In this document: positions 36,775 to 47,587 of the stretch, one piece after another
Layout of the letters: each line of letters starts with the position of its first letter
Numbering within the stretch: the first letter of the stretch is position 1
Assembly (NCBI GenBank): GCA_905182985.1
Contig: CAJJDN010000020.1
Location: 620,441 to 684,440, forward strand
Direction of reading: 5' to 3'
From: Paramecium sonneborni
Taxonomy: Eukaryota; Ciliophora; Oligohymenophorea; Peniculida; Parameciidae
Length of the DNA: 64,000 bases
Program-made: the position numbers and the translations under genes
The notes under the pieces: model-generated
Databases searched by the model: none
What the model was told of the DNA's origin: nothing
Seen by the model: only the letters and a program-made list of their open reading frames with translations

Positions 36775-38220
36775 TTCAACTTCTTTATTAACCAATGATT
36801 TTTCAACATAATTATGGATAATTTTTTTTTTTACTTGGTTTGGGGAATAAGAAAATTGTTATTATACAGTTTTTGTTGAAGATTTACTTCAAAAATTCAT
36901 TTATAAATAATAAAATTATCAGAGCTTTTTTTCATTATTTTAATTTTTACTAAAAATAAGATTTTAATATAATAAAAAAGACCAAATTCAATTAATTTAG
37001 GCTTTTTTTAAAGTTTAATTTTCGACTTTATTCATGTATGAAACATTCCTTATTTCATATAGTCTTAAATATAATTAAAAGAATATACTCCAAGGTTAAT
37101 TAATGATTCATACTCTTTAAATTTTTAATAGTTGTTTCTAATTCTAAAATTCTGATTATATTAAACTTTCAGCTTTTCTTCTATTTTATCGAAAACTTAT
37201 AATTATTTAACGATTTTTCTCTACTTTATCGTTCTTTATTAATAGTATCTTTTATTTATAATTATAAATTCTTTATTTTATAAATATAATCATCTTAGAT
37301 TTATTCTAATTTAGATTCATAGTGTCTTTCTAATTAGTTTTGATATTAATCTTGTATGTTCCAAATTTTATTTTTAATCAGCATTATTATTATTTAAGGT
37401 TTTAACATAAGAATCATGTGATTGTTTTGCTAAACTAAATTTAGCTTCTTATTCAGTTAATTTTTATTTCCAGCAATGTATTTTTTCTGATAGTTCATTA
37501 ATTTTTCTTCATATCTCAATATCCTATTTCAATCCATTTTCCATTCTAGTAATTTCTATTTTTAAACTTTTTATTTCTTTTTGTTAATATATCATTTAAT
37601 GTGCTTATTTAATTTGCTTCTTTATTTAATCTATTAATTTTATCCTTTCTTTTTTCAATTATTATTTTATATCTATATTTACTTTCTGATTTTTATCGAA
37701 ATTTTCTTTGAGATCTATTATTTCCTCTCTATTTTTAGCTATTTAATTTCAGAAAGTTTAATTAATTTATTATTCTGAACTGCATTTTCTCACTCTTCTT
37801 TCAATTATTCTGTCAAAAATTTATAATTTTCTTCTTTTTTTCATTAAGATTGAAATTTTATTTTCATTATAATCCATCATTTTAATTGTTTATCTAAATT
37901 ACTCTTATTCTAATCTAGCTCTTTTTAATGCCCTGTTTTCATCTCTTAGTTAATCAATTTCCGTTTCATTATGAACTTATTTATCAAATAACTCTCTTTC
38001 TTTTTATGCATTTCATCAAGTTTTCTGATAAATCTGTTTGACTTAATTAAATTTATTTGAAAGATTAACAATTTCTTATTTGAGATTCTAATTTTAATAT
38101 TTTAACACTTTATTTTCATTTTCACTTTTACGAAATCCATGAATGTATTCTTTTTTTTCTTTTTTTGTAAAGGCTACTAATAAAGTTTAATTTTAGAATT
38201 TATTTTCTAAAATATCTTAA
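36775..38220. repeat. Right copy of 1446-bp direct duplication (assembly overlap)
   Basis: Partner of 35328-36773. Unique sequence leading toward the kinase resumes at 38221. Confidence 0.9.
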
Positions 38221-38910
38221 ATCATCTTATCCGATTTCTAACTATTGGTTGATTTGTATTATATCCTAAAATTAATTTAAATATGATTATTCATTTGAAC
38301 TAACTAATCATTGATTAATTAAAAATCATATATTTGACTTTCATATTATGTCAAAATTTTAACATTTATACTATTTTCTTTATTCACTAATCGAACTCTT
38401 TCTTCAAGGTTTTGTTTTTCTAAATCATTAAAAACACTTTTAATATTATTATTACTTATTGAAGAAATTACTCGTTTTTACCCTACAACTATTTTCTAAG
38501 AAATGTATTATCATCATTAACCATTTAGATTCTGGCATCCATTGCAGCTAAATCATCCATTAATTTGTAAAGTATGACATCATAATTAATGTGATCCTCA
38601 TAAACAATAAATAATGAAGCCAGATATGATAAATCTGTGTAATGATTGATAAATCAATCTAATCTTTTTAAACATTCATTTAGTTCTTTAGATGATCTTC
38701 AATCTATTTAAAATCATAAAATTTAATTACTGGTGTTAACTTAGAAAGAAAGTTCTAATTTTAAGGAGTTTATTTAATTGAAAAGTTCAGCTTCTGTTTA
38801 TTTAGGTTAAATCCTAGATATTCGATGTCATTGCATTTTGAAACTATTTGTTCTGTTATAAATAAAATTAAATATATATGATTTGTTGTTTTATAAATTT
38901 TTATTTTATA

Positions 38911-40285
38911 TCAACTACATAAATCTTATATTTGCTCCTATTTTGATTTTTTAGCAACTTATAATACAGATTTTTAAGCATATTTTAAACAGTAATAAAA
39001 GTTAACATCCTCATCAGAGTATGCAGTATTTTTGTCAAAATTATCATATAATTTTCCAATCTCATTTATTAATTAATAATTTCCAAGTAGGAATTTTGAT
39101 ATTGTTTCTATGTGTTATTAATTTAAAATTTTTCTGTGCATATTCCTGAAATAATTAAATATACATACAAGAATTTTCTAAAGTAGTTACAAATTTCATC
39201 CTTTACATTTACCTGTTATATTGTTGAACGAAAAATAAATGGTTCGACAGGAACATAAGGTGGTATAGGTTGTATAGGTTGTATAGGTTGTATAGGTTGT
39301 ATAGGTTGTATAGGTTGTATAGGTTGTATAGGTTGTATAGGTTGTATAGGTGATATAGATTTTATAGGTATTGTTAGTCTGTTGATTTCTTCAAGGAGCT
39401 CTTAAAATGTCAATCTTTTAGTGGGATCATAGACTATCATCCTTTCAACCAATTAAGTAAATCTTGAATTAAAGCATGTTTTAAATTTATATGGAGTGGT
39501 TTTAATTTCTTTAATAAATTTAATAATGCCAGCTTAATCAAGACTAAATGGATATCCTCCAGTTATCATCATATGCAATATTATACCAAGCTAATTAAGT
39601 AGCAAATAAATACAGAATAAATATCGACGACACTTTTCTATTTCTTCATTGTTGAAAATTTATGATCTAGTTCCTCGTCCATAATTAAAGAATTTAATTC
39701 TGGAGAAGCAAAAGCAGGTGTTCCTAATTTTGTTAACTTAAAATCATTTAATTTATAGATTCTTCCTACTCCAAAATCAGCCAATCTATAGAATTTTTAC
39801 TAACCGATTTATTAGATTAAAATATTTTCTGGTTTAATATCTCTATGTATAATGTTTGCATCAAAGAGAGCTTTATATCCATTTACAAATTATTTTATAA
39901 AATCGAAAATTTCAAAATCTTAATAAATATTTTTTTCATTCCATTCCTATTAAAGACTAGAAAAACATTTTTCCATAATTATTATTAGGTAAGATTTTAC
40001 TTTATCATGTTCTACATAATGAATTTTTACAAGATTAGGATTTAATTAATTTTTCTTAATAATCTCTGTTATTTGTTTTTCTCTATCCATGTCTTTCTCT
40101 TAGACTTTAATTTTGTTGTCTTTATAAATTGTTAAAACCTATTAAGATCATATATGATATACCTTGGCGCATAATGGTTAGAGAGATCCTTTATAATAAC
40201 ATTCATAAACCTATCCGTAATTACCTTTACCTATAACTTTGTTTGTGTTGATAGCATATTCTTACTATTATCCAACATATTACAT
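38911..40285 (-). CDS. Protein kinase A of tandem pair, with (Pro-Ile-Gln) linker, ~434 aa
   Basis: ATG at 40283-40285, introns at 40139-40162, 39591-39613 and 39146-39168, first in-frame TGA at 38911-38913. Kinase motifs in order: glycine loop GKGNYGQV, ATP-anchoring Lys in LCAKV, catalytic HRDIKPEN, magnesium-binding DFG, then GTPAFASPEL in place of APE, and IYSLGIILHMM. All catalytic residues are present, so it should be active. After the kinase domain comes a nine-unit Pro-Ile-Gln repeat, then a helical region (HIETISKFLLGNYQLINEI). The subfamily is not clear. A paralogue sits at 41940-43391. A 66-nt intron at the TGA might extend the protein into the decayed coiled coil at 34930-38910. 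Confidence 0.75.
39264..39344. repeat. 9-bp minisatellite (tataggttg)x9 encoding Pro-Ile-Gln
   Basis: Nine perfect copies of tataggttg, followed by three imperfect ones. On the coding (minus) strand each unit is cct ata caa, i.e. Pro-Ile-Gln, so the array is an in-frame linker just after the kinase domain. The paralogue's linker has no such array. Confidence 0.95.
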
Positions 40286-40386
40286 TTTATTATTACTTAT
40301 ATTAATATTTATTCATCATTAATAGAATTAGATTTAATTTGAAATAAAAAGCATATTTATTATAAATTATAAAATAAATTAATTAA

Positions 40387-40795
40387 TCATGGATCAATTC
40401 CATTAGTGAGTTATTGAAACTTATCATAACAATATGTTCCCTTATTATTGATATATTATATATCAATTTGATTACATGATTTTTACACTGATTATAAATA
40501 TTTTAGAATACTTTTTCATCGGTTTCCTACAATTTAAATTGATTTTAAAATTCGTTAATATTAAAAAAGTGAAACTATGAAAATTGCTTTTTTCCATCAT
40601 TAATTCAAGAATTTGTAATAAAGCAGCAAAACTTTTTCTTAATTCAAAATCCAGAAATTATCAACTCTATAAAATATTTGAATGCTTTACAATCACATCC
40701 ATCTATTAATTCAATATAATCTTAAGTCGTTTTGAATTGGGATATCATAAATCCAAAATCAATATGAATTAAATCACCTTAGTTATCTACAAGAG
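40387..40795 (-). pseudogene. 3' fragment of PI4-kinase relic (copy A)
   Basis: Carries the C-terminal end of a phosphatidylinositol 4-kinase catalytic domain (NQGDLIH, DFGFM, then QLTYGIDP before TGA at 40387-40389). It has the same frame-breaking extra T after IISGF as the longer copy at 43493-44480. Everything upstream of NQGDL is missing, cut at the duplication breakpoint. Confidence 0.75.
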
Positions 40796-41409
40796 ATATT
40801 TCAAATTTAAAACAAATTTTTATAGATTTTGTTCGCATTTTTATATTGTATTATTTAGGAGCACTTATTACTGAACTTAAATAAATTAGGTTTAAGCCTA
40901 TATACTTACGGATTGTTTCTTATACTCCATAACTAAAATATGAAGTTGTATTTAATAAGCTCTTCACCTCAAACAAGGGGAATATAAAAAAAATATTTAT
41001 AATAATTCGACGCAAAATAGTTATACATCTACTAGTAAACATTGATGTTACTGTCATGTGATGTTTTCTTTAAGGTCAAAAAATTTCTTAAAATTGTTAT
41101 GTTTTAGTTTAAATTTAAAAAAAAACTTTTTTTTTAAGGTTATAAAAGTATACCAAAAAAAACTCAAAACTTCCAAACTAAATGTTGAAAATAAAATAGA
41201 AACGTCTTGAAACAAGCTTAGCCTTCTTAACGAATTTAAGCAATCGAAATTGATGGCTCCTCAAATTTATATTTTCTTTGCAAAGATAACTTTGACCCCC
41301 AATAATTTGATTTTCTGATATCTATGTCTTATTTGATACTTTATTTATGCTTTTGATTTATTTTCTAAGATATCTCATTTGATCATTAAATCACCTGAAA
41401 TTAAAGGTC
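40796..41409. other. Unique spacer between the duplicated blocks
   Basis: About 610 bp found only here. A/T-rich with poly-A and poly-T runs around 41115-41140. No coding frame or RNA recognised. Confidence 0.5.
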
Positions 41410-41939
41410 ATTCACTAATCGAACTCTTTCTTCAAGGTTTTGTTTTTCTAAATCATTAAAAACACTTTTAATATTATTATTACTTATTGAAGAAATTACT
41501 CGTTTTTACCCTACAACTATTTTCTAAGAAATGTATTATCATCATTAACCATTTAGATTCTGGCATCCATTGCAGCTAAATCATCCATTAATTTGTAAAG
41601 TATGACATCATAATAATGTGATCCTCATAAACAATAAATAATGAAGCCAGATATGATAAATCTGTGTAATGATTGATAAATCAATCCTAGTCATTCCTAA
41701 TCTTTTTAAACATTCATTTAGTTCTTTAGATGATCTTCAATCTATTTAAAATCAATTACTGGTGTTAACTTAGAAAGAAAGTTCTAATTTTAAGGAGTTT
41801 ATTTAATTGAAAAGTTCAGCTTCTGTTTATTTAGGTTAAATCCTAGATATTTGATGTCATTGCATTTTGAAACTATTTGTTCTGTTATAAATAAAATTAA
41901 ATATATATGATTTGTTGTTTTATAAATTTTTATTTTATA
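41410..41939 (-). pseudogene. Decayed coiled-coil tail fragment (copy B)
   Basis: Counterpart of 38382-38910. It has a 10-bp insertion near 41687-41696 and a one-base deletion near 41613 relative to copy A, shifting the frame differently. The two copies can therefore not both encode the same tail. It is truncated at 41410, where homology ends. Confidence 0.5.
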
Positions 41940-43391
41940 TCAACTACATAAATCTTATATTTGCTCCTATTTTGATTTTTTAGCAACTTATAATACAGAT
42001 TTTTAAGCATATTTTAAACAGTAATAAAAGTTAACATCCTCATCAGAGTATGCACTATTTCTGTCAAAATTATCATATAATTTTCCAATCTCATTTATTA
42101 ACTAATAATTTCCAAGTAGGAATTTTGATATTGTTTCTATGTGTTATTAATTTAAAATTTTTCTGTGCATATTCCTGAAATAATTAAATATACATACAAG
42201 AATTTTCTAAAGTAGTTACAAATTTCATCCTATACATTTATCTATGCAATTTATATATTAAATTTACTTGCATTTGAATAATATTAGGCATATTTATAGG
42301 TGAAGCTTATTACTAAAATTGCTGGACTTAAAGATTTTAAACTGGAAATGGTTTGGATTAAACTTATTAAGAAAATTAGTTTTGAGTTTGGTTGAAAGGA
42401 CGATTTTGAGGAGTATTTTGAAGATTTTAGGAAATATTCTGAGGATTTAGAGATTAAAATTTAGGAAAAGGGGGTATTGTTAGTCTGTTGATTTCTTCAA
42501 GGAACTATTAAAATGTCAATCTTTTAGTGGGATCATAGATTATCATACTTTCAACCAATTAAGTAAATCTTGAATTAAAGCATGATTGAAATTTAAATGG
42601 GGTGGTTTTAATTTCTTTAATAAATTTAATAATGCCAGCTTAATCAAGACTAAATGGATATCCTCCAGTTATCATCATATGCAATATTATACCAAGCTAA
42701 TTAAGTAGCAAATAAATACAGAATAAATATCGACTACACTTTTCTATTTCTTCATTGTTGAAAATTTATGATCTAGTTCATCGTCCATAATTAAAGAATT
42801 TAATTCTGGAGAAGCAAAAGCAGGTGTTCCTATTTTTGTTAACTTAAAATCATTTAATTTATAGATTCTTCCTACTCCAAAATCAGCCAATCTATAGAAT
42901 TTTTACTAACCGATTTATTAGATTAAAATATTTTCTGGTTTAATATCTCTATGTATAATGTTTGCATCAAAGAGAGCTTTATATCCATTTACAAATTATT
43001 TTATAAAATCGAAAATTTCAAAATCTTAATAAATTTTTTTTTCATTCCATTCCTATTAAAGACTAGAAATACATTTTTCCATAATTATTATTAGGTAAGA
43101 TTTTACTTTATCATGTTCTACATAATGAATTTTTACAAGATTAGGATTTGATTAATTTTTCTTAATAATCTCTGTTATTTGTTTTTCTCTATCCATGTCT
43201 TTCTCTTAGACTTTACTTTTGTTATCTTTATAAATTGTTAAAACCTATTAAGATCATATATGATATACCTTGGCGCATAATGGTTAGAGAGATCCTTGAT
43301 AATAACATTCATAAACCTATCCGTAATTACCTTTACCTATAACTTTGCTTGTGTTGATAGCATATTCTTACTATTATCCAACATATTACAT
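41940..43391 (-). CDS. Protein kinase B of tandem pair, with Gln/Pro-rich linker, ~451 aa
   Basis: ATG at 43389-43391, introns at 43245-43268, 42697-42719, 42242-42267 and 42175-42197, TGA at 41940-41942. The kinase domain is nearly identical to the paralogue at 38911-40285 and keeps the glycine loop, Lys, HRDIKPEN, DFG and GTPAFASPEL. From about residue 290 the linker is different: an Asn/Gln/Pro-rich stretch (NPQNISQNLQNTPQNRP and QQASPINMPNIIQ) and an additional intron replace the Pro-Ile-Gln array. The two proteins become alike again at DEICNYFRKFL. Both kinase domains are open, so both copies are probably still expressed. Confidence 0.75.
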
Positions 43392-43492
43392 TTTATTATT
43401 ACTTATATTAATATTTATTCATCATTAATAGAATTAGATTTAATTTGAAATAAAAAGCATATTTATTATAAATTATAAAATAAATTAATTAA

Positions 43493-44480
43493 TCATGGAT
43501 CAATTCCATAAGTGAGTTATTGAAACTTATCATAACAATATGTTCCCTTATTATTGATATATTATATATCAATTTGATTACATGATTTTTGCACTGATTA
43601 TAAATATTTTAGAATACTTTTTCATCGGTTTCCTACAATTTAAATTGATTTTAAAATTCGTTAATATTAAAAAAGTGAAACTATGAAAATTGCTTTTTTC
43701 CATCATTAATTCAAGAATTTGTAATAAAGTAGCAAAACTTTCTCTTAATTCAAAATCCAGAAATTATCAACTCTATAAAATATTTGAATGCTTTACAATC
43801 ACATCCATCCATTAATTCAATATAATCTTAAGTCGTTTTGAATTGGGATATCATAAATCCAAAATCAGTATGAATTAAATCACCTTAATTATCTATTAAA
43901 ATATTTCCATTATGTCTATCTTATATTTACATTATATATGTTAATAATGAATAGCCTGTTAAGCTTTTTATTAAATTTATCTAAGCAAAATGAAAATCTT
44001 CTCCAAAATAGATTTTACAAAATTCCCTTAGAGATTTATATTTTTTGGATTTCAAGTATTTTTTCATAGCATCTAGAGAAATAGTATTTGGTAAAAATTC
44101 TAAAAAGCCAATATGATTAGATCGTAATTCTTTTTCAGAAAATTATTTTTATAATTCTATAAATTTTATTTTTATACATATGTGATATTTGAAATTCTAC
44201 ATTATTCAGTATTTCTTTACTTTATTACTAAATAAATAGAAAATTTTATGTAATTCATTTACCTGAATTAAGGAATAAAGTTATAAATGAATGTCGAAGG
44301 CATCTAAAATAATTTTTAAGTTAAATATCAATGAGGTCCTGGCTCATAAAATGTTGCCATATAGTAGTATTTAGAATTCACTTTTTATTTGTAGATCTTA
44401 TTTGAGAATTCAATGTTTTTGAATCAATATTCATTTCATTGATTTATCTTGGTAATTTATCCAAATCTAAAGTTTATGTT
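43493..44480 (-). pseudogene. Phosphatidylinositol 4-kinase relic (copy B, longer)
   Basis: On the minus strand this shows PI3/4-kinase catalytic motifs: a SLTGYSLLTYIMQIQDRHNG stretch around 43900-43985 (catalytic loop DRHNGN), then NQGDLIHTDFGFM (activation segment), QDYIELMDGCD, and the terminal QLTYGIDP before TGA at 43493-43495. An extra T after IISGF, a shift before the C-terminal helix and TGA codons upstream (44330-44400, near YYYMATFYEPGPH) break the frame. Only the C-terminal third or so of a PI4K is present. Family type is closest to PI4K beta. Because it is disrupted in both copies, it was probably dead before the local duplication. Confidence 0.75.
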
Positions 44481-44905
44481 TTATTTTACAAATTAAATAT
44501 ATTAATAAGCATGTTATATGATCTAATTGATAAGATTGTTTAACAATCACATCTATTTAAAAATTATTAAAAACTTATAAAAATTGGAATTGATGATTAA
44601 AATTTATAAATCTTTTCTTACTTTTAATTGAAAATATATTATAATTATTAGAGATTTAATAATTATTGATATTAATTGTTTGAAAATTGAATCAAAATAA
44701 GAGAAAAGACAATCATAGTAAAAATAAAGAGTAGTAGAGGTTTTTGTAATAATTATAATTTAATCAAAATAAAAAATAATGGTTTCATAAAAATATAAAG
44801 AATTGTTGGTATTAAGATATAAATAAAATGTGCAATAATATTTAGTTAATTTAATATAAATTTTATTGATTATATTTATAAAAATTTGTCAGTTAATCAT
44901 TACAA
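44481..44905. other. Divergent spacer, PI4K relic to Aurora-like kinase
   Basis: About 425 bp, A/T-rich, no gene seen. It must contain the promoter of the plus-strand kinase. Confidence 0.5.
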
Positions 44906-46453
44906 ATGTAAAGAAAAATAGAAGGCTATAATAAAGGACTATATAATTCAATATCATAATTTGAACCAAAATAAAGATCCAATGGTAAGACTAGTTTAGG
45001 AACTGGATCTTTTGGAACAGTTAATTTGGTATAGAATATTAAATCATAACAACTATTTGCTATTAAATCAATTTAATAATGCAATATCCAAACTCCATAT
45101 GAATAAGAGGGAGTTGAAAGAGAAATTAAAGTTCATTTGAAATGTCGACATCCAAATATTGTAAACTTATATGATAGTTTTATTGAACATGGAAATGTAT
45201 ATATGGTATTAGAGTATGCAGAGAATGGGAATTTATATAATTATGTATAAAGAAGAAAGAGATTAGAGGAAAAAGAAGCTTGCAAATATTTTATTTAGAC
45301 TTGTAGAGCATTGCAATATTTACATGAAATGAATGTTTTTCATAGAGATATAAAAGTAATGTATAAAACTATTGTTTAAAGCCTGAAAACCTTTTACTTG
45401 ATAATAATAATGATATAAAATTATGTGATTTTGGTTGGTGTGCTGAAAATATTCATTTGAAGAGAAAGACTTTTTGTGGAACTTATGAATATATGGCTCC
45501 AGAAATTGTATCTGATTTGCCATATGACTATAAAATTGACATTTGGTCAGTTGGAGTATTATTGTATGAATTATTGCATGGTTATGCTCCCTTTAAAGGA
45601 AAGGAATACAAGGAAATTGCATAGAATATTAAGAATGGACTAATTAGATATTCTAGTTCAATAAATTAAGATGCCTAAGAATTGATAAAAAATATTTTGC
45701 AAAAAGATCCTTCATTAAGATTATCTTTTAATGATATATATTAATCTGCATTTGTTTAGAGATGCATACCATAACAATTTACATGTAAATTAATTAAATT
45801 TTATATGATAGAATTGAAAATATCAATGTCTCCTAAATCAAGTTTTTCTGTGGATCAAAATTCTATTTAAAAATATTAATCTCCTTTAGTAAGTCATAAA
45901 TAATAACCTTTTGGAAGATTAAATTAAAATAATACAAATAACAATTTAAATAGTTCTTCTTCTATGAGTATCAAATCTCCTAACATTTCTAAAACTAGAG
46001 TAGATTCTAAAAAATAATAAAATATGTTTGATGATATAAAAAAGAAAATTATTTATGAATAAACAAGTCCATTAAGAGATGCTACTAATATGCATAAAAG
46101 AAATTAAGTTAGTTTTACTAGTCTGATAAAAAGTTCTAATACAAAACTTAATACTTTAACAAGTCAATAACCAAAAAAATTATAACTTAGTAAATATTGT
46201 TCTAAATCGAAAAATTTTGATGAGAATGGAACTGTTAAATTGTTAGAATAGTTTAAATCAATGCCATCCTTCACAATTGAAGATTAATAACACACATATG
46301 AAGAAGAACAAAGATTAAATTTAAAAACTGATAGAGTAAAAGGGTATTTGCAAAGTTTTAACATATATTAGATTTAAAAAAGAGCCTTAAGAGCCATAGG
46401 ATCTGGACAAACTCTTAAAAATGTATCTTAGCATGTGTAGCAGCAGATCTTGA
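44906..46453 (+). CDS. Aurora-like serine/threonine kinase, 497 aa
   Basis: ATG at 44906, introns at 45356-45381 and 46344-46371, TGA at 46451-46453. A short N terminus leads into glycine loop LGTGSFGTV, Lys in [16 protein letters not shown] (split by the first intron), CDFGW, and an Aurora-type activation segment KRKTFCGTYEYMAPEI with its phosphorylatable Thr. VGVLLYELLHGYAPF follows, as in Aurora kinases. The C-terminal ~230 residues are Ser/Asn/Gln-rich and probably disordered, with many Ser-Pro sites, which is longer than in animal Auroras. Aurora kinases govern mitotic spindle and chromosome behaviour. The assignment rests on the activation segment and DFGW; a related plant/protist AGC-like kinase is the alternative. 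Confidence 0.82.
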
Positions 46454-47189
46454 TTAATTATATATATATACAATACTTTTTATCAATAAATTTTATATAC
46501 AAAACTTAAATTTATAAGCTTATTAAAATATGTATATTAGGCATAACTAAGCTAATAATTATAAATTTCATTGAAAACTTTTCTTGTATTTAAAAACTTT
46601 TATCAGTTATTTCAAAAATAATTAATGCTGGTTGAAAATATTAAATTGTCAAAGTTTGATTTTGTATTTTTAAATTCAATGTCTTCTTTCTTTATACCAA
46701 ACTATTATAGTATTTATATTAGATATATGATGAAAAAAATAATTTTAATTGGATTAAAATCAATATTTCATAAAACAAAAAAAAATTCAGAAATTACTAA
46801 AATACGCAATCTTTTGAATTAAATTTACTCCTATAACTAAATTCTTATTATTGGGTTAAAATTAGATGATCTCAAAGTAAAAATAAGTATTGGATTAAAT
46901 ATTAATTGAAAATTGGTAAAAAAATAAAAGGAAATGTGAAATAATTTTTTATAATCATTCTACTATATTTGGATTAATATTGAATGAAAATTGATTATAT
47001 GTTATGGTTGTTGGGAAAGAAATTAAACAATTTAAAGCATTTATAACATTGAAAGATTAACATCAGTAGATAATTAGCTTATAATTTACGATAATAATAA
47101 TTTTTGTACTGTTTGAGCAAATTAAGTTGATACATATAAATCCCGTATTATTCAATTAACATTATAATATAAAAAAATATAAATCTTTA
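46454..47189. other. Intergenic spacer
   Basis: 735 bp, A/T-rich. A 65-codon plus frame at 46625-46819 has no supporting features and is probably chance. Nothing else recognised. Confidence 0.5.
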
Positions 47190-47587
47190 ATGAATAGTAG
47201 TGAAAGTGTGATCGGTGTTAAAACTAGATCTATGAATGTATGCGAAAGAGTGCTTCAACCAAGAATAAAAAGAGACTATTGTCATATTTCTAAAGAAAAG
47301 AAAGCTTAACTGATTCAAACTGTACTGAAACAAAAGTGTAAAATAAAGAAAGTAAGATACTTTCATTATGATAGATAGCAAAGGATTTAAATATTAACTA
47401 TGCTACTGCCAAAACTATACTTCATTGTTTTAAAAAAAAACAAATAAATTTTGATGTAGATCCTGAAGTTAAAAGAGTGTCTGTTGGTTCAATAAAGGAA
47501 GATTCAAAGTTTTGGGTCTAAATTAAAGTAGCCGATCAAACAATTAAACATTATGAGTAATTCCATGAGATCAAGAGAATCTAATGA
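47190..47587 (+). CDS. Small helix-turn-helix protein, 124 aa
   Basis: ATG at 47190, one 23-nt intron at 47352-47374, TGA at 47585-47587. Splicing creates a clear homeodomain-like/Psq-type helix-turn-helix of about 50 residues: ISKEKKAQLIQTVLKQ, then IKKIAKDLNINYATAKTIL with the typical A-x3-L-x-I turn, then a basic FKKKQ end. Arg/Lys-rich flank RIKRDY precedes it. The ~45-residue remainder is unrecognised. Such domains occur in transposase-derived and ciliate DNA-binding proteins. DNA binding is a fair inference; the target is unknown. Confidence 0.7.

Larger units (their letters stand above)
34930..38910 (-). pseudogene. Decayed coiled-coil tail downstream of kinase A (contains assembly duplicate)
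   Basis: Minus-strand sequence is rich in Lys, Glu, Gln and Asn codons and reads as coiled coil in pieces. Examples are DHINYDVILYKLMDDLAAM near 38570, KSVFNDLEKQNLEERVRL near 38400, TEIDQLRDENRALKRARLEQ near 37950 and DEIFILSQKLRDCENLRR near 35060. The pieces lie in different frames separated by TGA or single-base shifts, often at A-runs, so no single reading survives. The kinase frame reaches a TGA at 38911-38913. A 66-nt GT...AG segment there could splice it onto this tail, giving a longer ancestral kinase with a coiled-coil C terminus. The internal duplication (35328-36773 and 36775-38220) counts one piece twice. Confidence 0.55.
38382..40789. repeat. Segmental duplication, copy A (~2.4 kb)
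   Basis: Aligns collinearly with 41410-43895 at high identity, with scattered substitutions and small indels (unlike the exact N-joined overlaps). It carries the end of a PI4K relic, the kinase and part of the coiled-coil tail. The main difference is the linker, where copy A has the 9-bp array and copy B unrelated sequence. Confidence 0.9.
41410..43895. repeat. Segmental duplication, copy B (~2.5 kb)
   Basis: Partner of 38382-40789. Homology stops abruptly at attcactaatc on the left and ttatcta on the right. Beyond the right edge only copy B continues into the rest of the PI4K relic. Beyond the left edge only copy A continues into the long tail. Together the breakpoints define the original duplicated unit. 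Confidence 0.9.

Noticed and set aside
38515..38545. Frame jump near ...TFLRK in the kinase A tail read as a one-base deletion
   Set aside because: A 26-nt GT...AG segment just upstream explains this particular jump; other breaks in the tail have no such explanation.
39264..39344. Regular 9-bp repeat as a CRISPR-like or telomere-like array
   Set aside because: No spacers, unit far too short, and it is in frame as Pro-Ile-Gln in a eukaryotic kinase gene. Paramecium telomere repeats are G-rich GGGGTT/GGGTTT and are absent.
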